DNA of 64,000 bases from NCBI RefSeq assembly GCF_900104475.1, contig NZ_FNJR01000006.1:197235-261234 (forward strand), given 5' to 3'. Below the pieces are notes generated by a model, which saw nothing but the letters and a program-made list of their open reading frames with translations, did not search any database and had not been told where the DNA came from. Shown here piece after piece: positions 7,526-15,759 of the stretch; the first letter of the stretch is position 1; each line of letters opens with the position of its first letter. Position numbers and translations under genes: made by a program. The stretch comes from Actinopolyspora xinjiangensis. Its GTDB lineage: Bacteria; Actinomycetota; Actinomycetes; Mycobacteriales; Pseudonocardiaceae.

Positions 7526-8176
7526 GTGCGTGCGCATTGGTGGGAAGTGATCAGGTTGTGCAGTGTGGCCGGCAGCAGGCCCCACTGGCAACGCCTGGCG
7601 GCGTTCGTGGTGTCGGTGTGGACGCTGTGGTGGATCGTCGGCCAGTTCCTGGCCCCCGACTCGTCCCCCTCCGCGGTGGAGGTGTGGCGCGGTCTGCTGG
7701 AACGGGTCGGCGTGTTCGACACGGCCTGGAGCGACCGGGTGGTGAGTACATGGGAGAGCGCCGGGGCGTTGTTGGCGGTCTTCGGTGGCCTGCTGTGGGC
7801 GGCCACCACAGAACGCGGCCAGGTGCCCGCCCTGCTGGGGTGGATCGCGGTGATGCTCGGTTCGCAGCGGCTGGGTTACCAGCCGTCCGTGGTCATCGCG
7901 GTGACCACCATGGTCGGTTTCGTGCTCGTGCTGTGGGTGGTCTCGCTCGCCAACAGCCGGTTCGTGGATCGCTACCCACGGCTGCTGCCCGGTGACGTGT
8001 TCCGTGCCGGAGTCACAGCGGCCACTCTGTCGGCCGTCGTCCCACTGTACGCGCCCGCGGCCGTGGTGTTCCGGCTGTTCCACCCCTATCTGACCCGGAC
8101 GCCCCGGATACTTCCCACCGAGTACGAGAACGGCCAGACTCCCGCCGTCGGCGGGTGGAGCCGGGTCTCCCGCTGA
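7526..8176 (+). CDS. Polytopic membrane protein of unknown function
   Basis: 216 residues with four to five hydrophobic segments (LAAFVVSVWTLWWIVGQFLA; AGALLAVFGGLLWAATTERG; VPALLGWIAVMLGSQRL; SVVIAVTTMVGFVLVLWVVS; FRAGVTAATLSAVVPLYAPA). GTG at 7526 follows GGAGGTGG by about 6 bases. The C-terminal 40 residues are polar. I do not recognise a family. It lies 106 bases after the sigma-partner gene in the same direction and may belong to the same regulated group, but no overlap or shared site shows this. Confidence 0.7.
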   Translation: MRAHWWEVIRLCSVAGSRPHWQRLAAFVVSVWTLWWIVGQFLAPDSSPSAVEVWRGLLERVGVFDTAWSDRVVSTWESAGALLAVFGGLLWAATTERGQVPALLGWIAVMLGSQRLGYQPSVVIAVTTMVGFVLVLWVVSLANSRFVDRYPRLLPGDVFRAGVTAATLSAVVPLYAPAAVVFRLFHPYLTRTPRILPTEYENGQTPAVGGWSRVSR

Positions 8177-8341
8177 GCCGTGTGGACCGGCCCGGTGACC
8201 GCCGGGCGGTACCCGGGCACCGGTGAGCGACTCCCCGGTCCTCGCGCCGAGCCGCCCCGAGGACCGGAACCGCCGTCCACCGTCACGCGGCCCGGGGCAT
8301 CCGGGTTGCCGTCGCCACCGCGATGTATTGCCCTGGCCGGT

Positions 8342-9805
8342 ATGGCTGCTACGGACGCGGAGCCGGACGGTGCCGTCCGGGACTCCGCCGACTACGAGTA
8401 CGACGTCGTGGTCCTGGGGGCGGGACCGGCGGGGGAGAACGTCGCGGGGCGGGTCGTGTCCGGAGGGCTCTCGGTGGCTCTCGTGGAGCGGGAACGTGTC
8501 GGCGGCGAGTGTTCCTTCTGGGCGTGCGTGCCGAGCAAGGCGCTGCTGCGCTCCGGGCACGCGGTGGCCGAGGCCCGTCGCGTGGAGGGGGCCGCCCAGG
8601 CCGTCACCGGGGAGCCGGACATCACCGGCACGCTGCGCAGACGGGACTCGTTCGTCGACCAGTGGGACGATCGGCGACAGGTCGACCGGGTCCACGAGCT
8701 CGGCGTGGCCCTGTTCCGCGGTTCGGGGTGGGTCGCGGGCAGCGGGGAGGTCATGGTCCGCGACGTGCACGGCACGACGCTCTCCCTACGCGCGGCGAGG
8801 GCCGTGGTGCTGGCCACCGGAAGCGTGCCCGACCACCCCGAGATCCCCGGCCTCGACGAGGTCGATTTCTGGGACTCCCGAGCTGCCACCTCCGCCGAAC
8901 GCGCCCCCGAAAGCCTGGTCGTACTGGGAGCGGGCGCGGTGGGGGTCGAACTCGCGCAGGCATGGGCGAGGCTGGGAACGGACGTGTTGATGATCGAGAG
9001 CGGACCGCGCCCGTTGCCCGCCATGGCGGATTTCGCGGGTGAGCTGGTCGGTGCCGCCCTCCGCGCCGACGGCGTGCGAATGTGTCCCGACTCGGTCGTG
9101 GAGAGCGTCTCGCGGACCCCGGAGGGGGTGGCGCTCCGGCTCTCCGGGGGTACCGAGGTCTCGGCCGAGCACCTGCTCGTCGCCACCGGGCGTCGCGCGG
9201 CCACCGGGCACCTGGGACTGGAGTCGGTGGGCCTGCACGAGGACGGTGCCGTGGAGGTCAACGAGCACGGCGAGGTCAGGGGGGTCTCCGGGGGCTGGCT
9301 CTACGCGGTGGGCGACGTCACCGGGCAGGCGCGGCTCACCCACCAGGCCAAGTACGCCGCGCGTGTGGTGGCCGACGTGGTGGTCGCCAGAGCCACGGGC
9401 AGGCACGTGACCACCGAGGCGTTCAGCCGGTACATGACCTCGGCCAACAGGCGCGCGGTACCGGCGGTGGTGTTCACCGACCCGGAGGTGGCCCAGGTCG
9501 GTTACGATCCGGCGCGGGCCGAGCGGGCCGGGCATCAGGTGCGCACCGTGGAGCTGGACATCGATTCGGTCGGTGCGGTGCTGCGGGCCGACGGGTACCG
9601 GGGCAGGGCCCGCTTCGTGGTCGACGAGCGGAACGAGGTGCTGCTGGGCGCGGTGTTCGTCGGACAGGACGTCGCCGAGCTGTTGCAGGCGGCGACGATC
9701 GCGATCGTCGGGGAGGTGCCGCTGCGGCGGCTGTGGCACGCCGTGCCGGTGTTCCCCACGGTCGGTGAGATCTGGCTTCGACTGTTGGAGGCCTACGGGC
9801 TCTGA
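8342..9805 (+). CDS. Pyridine nucleotide-disulfide oxidoreductase (dihydrolipoamide-dehydrogenase-like)
   Basis: A 487-residue FAD/NAD(P) flavoprotein. Motifs in order: FAD GxGxxG (VVVLGAGPAGENVAGRVVSG), the redox disulfide in GGECSFWACVPSKALLRS (CxxxxC), the NAD(P) motif (LVVLGAGAVGVELAQAWARL), and the second FAD GD motif (GWLYAVGDVTGQARLTHQAK). The C-terminal dimer domain has the FTDPEVAQVGY block and HAVPVFPTVGEIW. The dimer domain lacks the textbook HPHPT His-Pro pair of true Lpd (HAVPVFPTVGE instead), and no lipoyl enzyme genes are adjacent. A merA/STH/Lpd-like reductase of unknown substrate is the safest call. ATG at 8342 was chosen because upstream residues are proline-rich. Confidence 0.88.
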   Translation: MAATDAEPDGAVRDSADYEYDVVVLGAGPAGENVAGRVVSGGLSVALVERERVGGECSFWACVPSKALLRSGHAVAEARRVEGAAQAVTGEPDITGTLRRRDSFVDQWDDRRQVDRVHELGVALFRGSGWVAGSGEVMVRDVHGTTLSLRAARAVVLATGSVPDHPEIPGLDEVDFWDSRAATSAERAPESLVVLGAGAVGVELAQAWARLGTDVLMIESGPRPLPAMADFAGELVGAALRADGVRMCPDSVVESVSRTPEGVALRLSGGTEVSAEHLLVATGRRAATGHLGLESVGLHEDGAVEVNEHGEVRGVSGGWLYAVGDVTGQARLTHQAKYAARVVADVVVARATGRHVTTEAFSRYMTSANRRAVPAVVFTDPEVAQVGYDPARAERAGHQVRTVELDIDSVGAVLRADGYRGRARFVVDERNEVLLGAVFVGQDVAELLQAATIAIVGEVPLRRLWHAVPVFPTVGEIWLRLLEAYGL

Positions 9806-10154
9806 AAGGGGCGCTCCAGGGGCGGCCGGGACCGCTTCCTCGGGGCCGAACACGGGGCGAGTGTCCCCTTTCGAGTGTTATCACCACGTCGTGGGGAGCC
9901 CAGGAGGATACCGGTCCCTCCGGTCCCGCGCCGATTTGGTCCCGGCCGTGGCTATGCCTTCCGAAGTGCGATTTCCGATCGTTGCCCGGGGGGCGGAAAC
10001 GGATGCGCCGAGCCTTGCCGGTCCATTCTCGACAGTGCGGCGCGGCGCGCGGAAAGCGTGCGGAGACCCACCGCTTGTGATCGACTGGCAGAGTCGTACT
10101 TCGCTTCGAGGTCGTAGCGTGAGAACGTCCCTCGTGGCACAAGCGGAGGGCAAC
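9806..10154. other. Intergenic region, no gene seen
   Basis: About 350 bases upstream of the DUF3145 gene. No frame has plausible coding content and I see no strong hairpin. It probably holds the DUF3145 promoter. Confidence 0.4.
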
Positions 10155-10658
10155 ATGAGCACGTGTGACTCTACAACCGGCGTTGTCTACGTCCACTCCT
10201 CACCGGGTGCGGTCTGTCCGCATGTCGAGTGGGCCGTCGCGAGCGTGCTCGACACCCGTTGCGAGTTCCGTTGGACCGCACAGCCCGCGGCTCCGGGACA
10301 GCTTCGCGCCGAGCACGTGTGGTCCGGCGAACCGGGGACCGCGGCCCGACTGGCGGGAGTGCTGCGTTCCTGGCCGATACTGCGTTTCGAGATCACCGAG
10401 GACCCCAGCCCCGGTGCGGACGGGGAGAGATTCTGCCACGTCCCTGAACTGGGATTGTGGCGGGCCCGCACCGGGGCGAACGGTGACATCGTGGTCGCCG
10501 AGAACCAGCTGCGTTCCCTGATGGCCGAGTGCCAGGACGTGGAGAGCGTGCGCCACCGGGTGGCGGAACTGCTCGGGTCCAACTGGGACGAAGCGCTGGA
10601 ACCGTTCCGGGAGGCCGGTGAGGGCCCGCCGGTGGAATGGTTGCACAGCGTCGGTTAG
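10155..10658 (+). CDS. DUF3145 family protein
   Basis: A 167-residue protein matching the actinobacterial DUF3145 family: TTGVVYVHSSPGAVCPHVEW near the N-terminus is the family hallmark, followed by VLDTRCEFRWTAQPAAPGQL, a middle alpha/beta block (LRFEITEDPSPGADGERFCH) and LFGS-type C-terminus (LLGSNWDEALEPFREAGEG). ATG at 10155 has GGAGGG 4 bases upstream; the much longer open frame before it is shadow. The family is widespread and single-copy in actinomycetes with no defined role. It is isolated here, with its own upstream region and a convergent ABC gene downstream. Confidence 0.92.
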   Translation: MSTCDSTTGVVYVHSSPGAVCPHVEWAVASVLDTRCEFRWTAQPAAPGQLRAEHVWSGEPGTAARLAGVLRSWPILRFEITEDPSPGADGERFCHVPELGLWRARTGANGDIVVAENQLRSLMAECQDVESVRHRVAELLGSNWDEALEPFREAGEGPPVEWLHSVG

Positions 10659-10752
10659 CGGACGCCTTCCCCGGCGCGGCTACCCCGGCAGAGCAGGGCT
10701 CCCACGAGTGGGATGCCCGCCAGCCGATGCGTCCGGGCCGGGGCGAACCCCG

Positions 10753-11442
10753 CTAGTCCTCGTGGTGCGGGTCCGCTTCGGACAGCCTCCCGTCCACGAT
10801 CGAGACCGTGCGATCGGTGTGGGACAGGTGTCTGGTGTCGTGCGTGACCAGCACCGTGGCGATCCCGTAGTGCGAGGTCACCTCCCGGAGCAGTTCCACG
10901 ATCCGTGCGCCGCGCTCCTGGTCCAGGGCGGAGGTCGGCTCATCCACCAACAGCACCTCGGGGCTGCCCATCAGCGCCCGCGCGATGTTGACCCGCTGGC
11001 GCTCACCACCGGAGAGCCGGTGCGGCCGGCGGTGTTGTTTGCCCGCCAACCCCACCGTGGCCAGCAGCTGGACCGCCCTGTCTCGTGCCTTCCGCGCCGA
11101 GCGTCCCCGCATGTGCTCGGTGACCTGGAGTTGTTCGGCCGCTGTCAGCGATCCGACCAGGTTCGGCTGTTGGAACACGATGCCGATCCGGGTCAGCCGC
11201 AGTCCGCTCAGCTCACGGCCGGACATGTCGGTGACGTCGGAGTCGCCCACGCTGATCGAACCCCGTGTGGGGCGAACCAGGCCCGAGGCCACGGCGAGCA
11301 AGCTCGACTTGCCCGAGCCGGAAGGCCCGGTCACCGCCAGCAGCTCACCGGGCGCGACCCGCAGCGATACGTCGTCCAGTGCCGTCACCGTGCGTTCTCC
11401 GTCGGGGTAGTCCAGCCCGACCCCGTACATCGTCAGGCTCAT
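10753..11442 (-). CDS. ABC transporter ATP-binding protein (MacB/LolD type)
   Basis: A 229-residue ATPase subunit: Walker A GPSGSGKSS, Q-loop region (GIVFQQPNLVGSLTAAEQLQ), signature LSGGERQRVNIARALMGSPE, Walker B VLLVDEPTSALD, and H-loop TVLVTHDTRHLS. It powers the FtsX-type permease whose gene overlaps it by 4 bases (ATGA). This family usually handles lipoproteins, peptides or envelope-active drugs rather than small nutrients. The pair diverges from a histidine kinase/response regulator, a common layout in which the two-component system switches on the exporter. Confidence 0.95.
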   Translation of the reverse strand: MSLTMYGVGLDYPDGERTVTALDDVSLRVAPGELLAVTGPSGSGKSSLLAVASGLVRPTRGSISVGDSDVTDMSGRELSGLRLTRIGIVFQQPNLVGSLTAAEQLQVTEHMRGRSARKARDRAVQLLATVGLAGKQHRRPHRLSGGERQRVNIARALMGSPEVLLVDEPTSALDQERGARIVELLREVTSHYGIATVLVTHDTRHLSHTDRTVSIVDGRLSEADPHHED

Positions 11443-12527
11443 CGTCCCGCCTCCAGGGCTGTCAGTGGTTCCACGGAAGTTATGCGGCGTACTGCCAGCG
11501 CCGCCCCGACCATGCCGAGCGCGACCATCACCAGTACCGGCACCAGCGTCGTTCGCACGGTCAGTTCGAAGGGCACGACGCTCCCGGCCGCACTGCCCAG
11601 GGCGACACCGATCGCCCCGCCGAGACCGGCGCCCGCGAGCAGGACGATCAGCGACTGGACCAGCGCGTCGCGAAGCAGGTAACCGGTGGAGCCGCCGAGT
11701 GCCTTGAGCACGGCGACGTCCCCGCTGCGCTGGATCGTCCAGACGGTGAGGAACGCTCCGATCACCAGCGCCGATATCGCGTACAGCAGCACCCGCATCA
11801 TCAGCAGCGATCCGTTCTCCGAGGAGAACGAGCCCACCGCTTCGAGGCTGTCCGCCACGGTGGCCGAGAGCGTGTTCGCGGCCGAATCGGCCGCCGCCAG
11901 GTCCGTCCCCGACCCGGCATCGACCATCAGGACCGTGGCCAACGGTGCTGGCTGGACGCCGTCTCGCTGGGCACGCATCTCGTGCCAAGTGCCCAGCGTG
12001 GTCCAAACCACCGGTGTGTGGCTGTGGAACTCGCTCGGCACGACAGCACGCACCGTGAGATCACCCGTGGTCGTGGTGAGCCGGTCACCGGTGCGCAGTC
12101 CCTGCTCCTCGGCGAGCGAGCGACTGATGACCACGGTTCCGTCGGCCACTCTTTCCGGCGCACCTGGGGCTCCCGGAGGCAGTCCGAATACCGTGACCCC
12201 GGCCTCACCGCCGTCCGGCGTCCCCATTCGGGTGGTCGTGATTCCCAGCGGGGTGACTCGGCGCACACCCTCCCTGTTCTCCCACACCGCTCGTTGACGC
12301 CGATCCACGGCGCTGTCGGCGAACGACTTCGCGGGTTCCTCGGTTCCGCTGCCGCCGAACACCAGGTGTGTGGCTGGCAGCTCCCTGACGGCCGACACCG
12401 ATCGGTCGGCCAGTCCTGAGGTGAGTCCGGAAAGCAGCACGACCAACAGCGTGATCAGCACTACGACCGAACCCATCAGAGTGAATCGCCCCTTGGCGAA
12501 GCGAATGTCTCGGATGGCGACGAACAC
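11439..12527 (-). CDS. FtsX-like ABC transporter permease
   Basis: About 362 residues: one N-terminal membrane helix (LMGSVVVLITLLVVLLSGLT), a large extracellular domain (about 50-240), then three C-terminal helices (MMRVLLYAISALVIGAFLTV; ALVQSLIVLLAGAGLGGAIG; VPVLVMVALGMVGAALAVRR), ending in the RRITSVEPLTALEAGR tail shared by MacB/FtsX permeases. GTG at 12527 (VFVAIRDIRFAKGRF) has AGGAGAG 9-10 bases upstream and begins with the typical pre-helix sequence; an upstream ATG at 12647 would add 40 atypical residues. It probably dimerises and works with the coupled ATPase. Confidence 0.92.
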   Translation of the reverse strand: MFVAIRDIRFAKGRFTLMGSVVVLITLLVVLLSGLTSGLADRSVSAVRELPATHLVFGGSGTEEPAKSFADSAVDRRQRAVWENREGVRRVTPLGITTTRMGTPDGGEAGVTVFGLPPGAPGAPERVADGTVVISRSLAEEQGLRTGDRLTTTTGDLTVRAVVPSEFHSHTPVVWTTLGTWHEMRAQRDGVQPAPLATVLMVDAGSGTDLAAADSAANTLSATVADSLEAVGSFSSENGSLLMMRVLLYAISALVIGAFLTVWTIQRSGDVAVLKALGGSTGYLLRDALVQSLIVLLAGAGLGGAIGVALGSAAGSVVPFELTVRTTLVPVLVMVALGMVGAALAVRRITSVEPLTALEAGR

Positions 12528-13001
12528 GGGACACTTCTCTCCTGGTAGTTGTATTCCGACCGATTCCGCGCGGCGACCGGGACGGTGCTCCGTTGCTACG
12601 CGGCGAAGCACGTCTCCCACTGTCGTCGCGAGCGGCCGCGTTGCCATCGGTGACGAGTTCGACGTCCGGGTGTCGTTCGTCGGAGACGGAAGTCAACCGT
12701 TCGATTGATGCCGAGCTCGACCGACGCGTGGATACTGGACTCCCAGGAGCCCTCGGGCGGGGCGACCAGCCGTTCGACAGGTACCCGCCTCCTTCGGATC
12801 GGTGCCCCTCTCGGCGCCGTCTCGGCGTGGTGGCCGTCGCCCACCGGGCGGGGGAGCCCCCCGATGCTCCGAGACCGCCGTAACCGGTTCCGGTCCGTTC
12901 CCGAAGCACGGAGACGGGAGCGGCGCAGCCGACACGGCGCTGCCGAGAGCTCCTCACGTCTCACGAACGGCCGAGCTGCTCCGATGGAGGGGAACGCGAC
13001 G
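12528..13001. other. Divergent intergenic region, no gene seen
   Basis: About 470 bases between the ABC permease and the kinase gene. Frames here are arginine/proline-rich shadow. It should contain both promoters and the response-regulator binding site, but I could not identify a convincing repeat. Confidence 0.4.
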
Positions 13002-14207
13002 TTGAGCGGGCACGACCCCAGCGAATCCGTGGTGCTGCGGGTGCTGCGCACCGCCCTGCACGTGGGTTTCTACCTGCTGTTGGCGGTGGCCACCGCCCGG
13101 TTGTTCGCCACGCACCACCTCGACGGCGGCACGATGCCGGCCCTGCTGGGGGTGGTGACGCTGGCGGTGCTCTACGCGGTGGGTGCGCTGCCCCGTCGGG
13201 TCGCGCACGACCGCCGGGCCGCGCTGCTCTGGTTGGCGGGCGTGACCGGGCTGTGGGCTGCGCTGCTGGTCGCCAGCCCGGACTTCTCGTGGATCGCCTT
13301 TCCGCTGTTCTTCCTGCACATGCACTTGTTGCGCAGAGCGCACGCGATCCTCGCTGTGGCGGTTCTGACGGGGGCGGTGATCACCACTCAGCTGGTGCAC
13401 GCCGAGGAATTCAGCGTCGCGATGGTGCTCGGGCCGAGTCTGGGGGCGGGCTTCGCCGTGCTCGTGGCGTGGGGTTACGCGGCCGTTCACGAGGAGAGCC
13501 AGCAGCGTCGCCGTCTGATCGAGGACCTTCGGCGGACGCGCTCGCAACTCGCCGCCTCCCAGCACGAGGCCGGGGTGGCGGCCGAACGGGAACGGCTCGC
13601 CAGGGAGATCCACGACACGATAGCGCAGGGGCTCTCCAGCGTGGTCCTGTTGCTCCGGGCCGCCGAGGCCGCGTTGCCCGCCGAGGCGACCACAGCCCGG
13701 GGACACCTGGTCGAGGCGCGTGACACGGCTTCGGAGAATCTTGCCGAGGCACGTGGGTTCGTCCGCAAGCTCAGCCCGCCGGCCCTGGACGATGCCGGTC
13801 TTCCCGAGGCGCTGCGCAGGCTGTGCGAACGAGTCGAACGCGAGTCCGGGCTGCGTTGCCGGTCGCGGATCGACGGCACCGCTGTCACCCTGCCCGCCGA
13901 GTACGAGGTGGCCCTGCTGCGCGCCGCGCAGGCGAGCCTGGCCAACGTGGTCCAGCACGCCGGTGCCGATTCGGTGACGGTCACGCTCGGATACCTGCGG
14001 ACCGAGGTGACGCTGGACGTCTACGACGACGGCGTCGGATTCGATCCGGAACGGGCACGAGCTCCGCGAGCGGACGGGACGGGGTTCGGCCTGCCGTCGT
14101 TGCGTGAGCGGATCGATCGGTTGGGTGGCGAGCTGGAGGTGGAGAGCACCGGGGACGGTACCGCCGTGGCGATCCGGCTCCCGCTGCGCGAGGAGGTGAC
14201 CAGGTGA
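13002..14207 (+). CDS. NarL-family histidine kinase (HisKA_3)
   Basis: A 401-residue sensor kinase with five or so N-terminal membrane helices (about 12-155: HVGFYLLLAVATARLF; ALLGVVTLAVLYAVGALPR; ALLWLAGVTGLWAALLVAS; AILAVAVLTGAVITT; AGFAVLVAWGYAAV), a short coil, the HisKA_3 dimerisation helix with phospho-acceptor His at about 204 (LAREIHDTIAQGLSSVVLLL), and an ATPase domain (SLANVVQHAGADSV, DVYDDGVGFDP, GTGFGLPSLRERI). The TTG at 13002 has GGAGGGG about 9 bases upstream; ATG at 12984 is an alternative with no ribosome site. The regulator gene overlaps by 4 bases. The ABC exporter opposite is the likely target. Confidence 0.93.
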   Translation: MSGHDPSESVVLRVLRTALHVGFYLLLAVATARLFATHHLDGGTMPALLGVVTLAVLYAVGALPRRVAHDRRAALLWLAGVTGLWAALLVASPDFSWIAFPLFFLHMHLLRRAHAILAVAVLTGAVITTQLVHAEEFSVAMVLGPSLGAGFAVLVAWGYAAVHEESQQRRRLIEDLRRTRSQLAASQHEAGVAAERERLAREIHDTIAQGLSSVVLLLRAAEAALPAEATTARGHLVEARDTASENLAEARGFVRKLSPPALDDAGLPEALRRLCERVERESGLRCRSRIDGTAVTLPAEYEVALLRAAQASLANVVQHAGADSVTVTLGYLRTEVTLDVYDDGVGFDPERARAPRADGTGFGLPSLRERIDRLGGELEVESTGDGTAVAIRLPLREEVTR

Positions 14208-14842
14208 ACGAGCCCCTGCGGTTGTTGCTGGTCGACGATCACCCCGTCGTCCGCCGCGGCTTGCGGGCCATGTTCGACGAGCGCTCCGACACGCTGGTCG
14301 TGGCCGAAGCGGCCGATGGTCGGGAGGCACTGGAGGTGTTGGCCGCGACGAGCGTTCACGTCGTGCTGATGGATCTGCGGATGGGTGGGGGGATGGACGG
14401 GGTCACCGCCACCAGGAGCATCACCTCCCTGCCCGAGCCTCCGGCCGTGCTGGTACTCACCGTCTACGAGACCGACGCGGACATCCTCGCCGCGGTCGAG
14501 GCCGGTGCCACGGGGTACATGCTCAAGGACTCACCGCCGGAGCAGCTGGTCGAAGCGGTCCGTTCGGCGGCGCGGGGGGAAACGGCGCTGGGACCGAACG
14601 TCGCCGCCCGGCTGTTCGACAGGCTGCGCGGCCCCGAGGAATCCCTGAGCCCACGTGAGGTGGAGATACTGCGGCTGTTGGGGCAGGGGCTGTCCAACAG
14701 GTCGCTGTCCCGTGAACTTTTCATCAGCGAGGCGACAGTCAAAACGCACCTGGTGCACATCTTCGACAAGCTCGGAGTGGACAACCGCACGGCGGCCATA
14801 ACCACCGCGATCCAGCGCGGCATCATCCGCGCTGTCCAGTAG
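14204..14842 (+). CDS. NarL/LuxR-family response regulator
   Basis: 212 residues. The receiver domain (about 5-120) has acidic pair DD at 11-12, phospho-acceptor D57 in VVLMDLRMGG, and the conserved Lys in GYMLKDSPPEQL. The C-terminal LuxR-type helix-turn-helix (about 148-212) reads LSPREVEILRLLGQGLSNRS then LFISEATVKTHLVHIFDKLG. The GTG start overlaps the kinase stop (GTGA), so it is made with its kinase. It likely binds the divergent region in front of the ABC exporter. Confidence 0.95.
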   Translation: MNEPLRLLLVDDHPVVRRGLRAMFDERSDTLVVAEAADGREALEVLAATSVHVVLMDLRMGGGMDGVTATRSITSLPEPPAVLVLTVYETDADILAAVEAGATGYMLKDSPPEQLVEAVRSAARGETALGPNVAARLFDRLRGPEESLSPREVEILRLLGQGLSNRSLSRELFISEATVKTHLVHIFDKLGVDNRTAAITTAIQRGIIRAVQ

Positions 14843-15009
14843 TGCCTCGAGAGCACCTGAGGTGCCACGTCGGCCTGGCCTCCTGATCTCGGGCTCGGCC
14901 GATAGGTGGCGGTGGGCTCCGACACGCGCCTCCCGGCATCCTGACTGGAGAGACTCGTTCGGACTCGGTCTCGAACGGGTGATGGTCCGCCGTATGGCAC
15001 GCTCAGGGC

Positions 15010-15612
15010 GTGCCGTCGAAATCCTCTTCCTCCCGCCGGAAAGTGCTGCTGTGGGCGGTGCCACTCACAGCAGTGGCGTTGCTGGGCGCCGTGGCGGGTG
15101 GTTTGTTCGCACGACACCTCTACACCGCCATGGAACAGGCTGCCGAACCGCTTCCCGAGACCTCGACCGTGCCCAGCCCTGTCCCGGACCCTCCGGGGCT
15201 CGAAAGCGTGATGCTCAGCGAGGCCGCCCAGCGGCATCCGGACTCGGAGTCCGTGCGGGATCTGTTGCAGCGGCACTTCGACGCGATCAACGAGAGCGAC
15301 TACCCCAAGTGGCGGAGGACAGTGGTGCGTGCCAAGCGGATCAACCAGCCCTTGGGGCAGTGGTTGCAGGAGTACCGCACCACCGAGGACGGCACGATCG
15401 AGGTCCACCGGATCGTTCCCGGCCCGGGGAGGACCCTGCGCGTGGTCATGTCGTTCATCAGCACGCAGGACCGGGGGCACGCGCCCAAGTCCGTGCCCGC
15501 CGAGTGCCTGCGCTGGCGGGTCGTCTACCGGCTCGCTCCCGAGGACGGGCGGTTGCGGCTCGGCCAGGGGCTGCCCGACAGCTCGTTGCCACGGCGCTGT
15601 GAGGACGGCTGA
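15010..15612 (+). CDS. Membrane-anchored NTF2-like protein of unknown function
   Basis: 200 residues: a basic N-terminus (PSKSSSSRRK), one membrane helix or uncleaved signal (VLLWAVPLTAVALLGAVAGG), a proline-rich linker (ETSTVPSPVPDPPG) and a folded extracellular domain (RDLLQRHFDAINESDYPKWR; VMSFISTQDRGHAP; WRVVYRLAPEDGRLRLGQGL) whose helix-then-sheet pattern resembles NTF2-like/SnoaL-fold domains of actinobacterial surface proteins. The GTG start directly precedes the basic/hydrophobic signal. It lies alone between the response regulator and a strong bidirectional hairpin. No function can be assigned. Confidence 0.75.
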   Translation: MPSKSSSSRRKVLLWAVPLTAVALLGAVAGGLFARHLYTAMEQAAEPLPETSTVPSPVPDPPGLESVMLSEAAQRHPDSESVRDLLQRHFDAINESDYPKWRRTVVRAKRINQPLGQWLQEYRTTEDGTIEVHRIVPGPGRTLRVVMSFISTQDRGHAPKSVPAECLRWRVVYRLAPEDGRLRLGQGLPDSSLPRRCEDG

Positions 15613-15692
15613 CGACAATCGCCGGAGGCGAGGTGCGCGGGTACGCCACGGATGTTCCGGGGGCTACCGCACGCGCGCCGGAACGAACGTGG

Positions 15693-15731
15693 CCGGGTAC
15701 GAACCGGTGGCCGGCACCGGTTCGTACCCGG
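15693..15731. terminator. 17-bp perfect hairpin between convergent genes
   Basis: CCGGGTACGAACCGGTG (15693-15709) pairs exactly with CACCGGTTCGTACCCGG (15715-15731) around a 5-base loop. It separates the NTF2-like gene (plus) from accD6 (minus) and has no long T run, as is usual for high-GC actinobacterial terminators. It probably stops both transcripts. Confidence 0.8.
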
Positions 15732-15759
15732 GCGGTTCCATTGTGCCCCGGTCACGGCG

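Noticed and set aside
8180-8341. Upstream extension of the disulfide oxidoreductase
   Set aside because: The 54 extra residues are Pro/Gly/Arg-rich and do not resemble a targeting or regulatory domain; ATG 8342 fits the fold.
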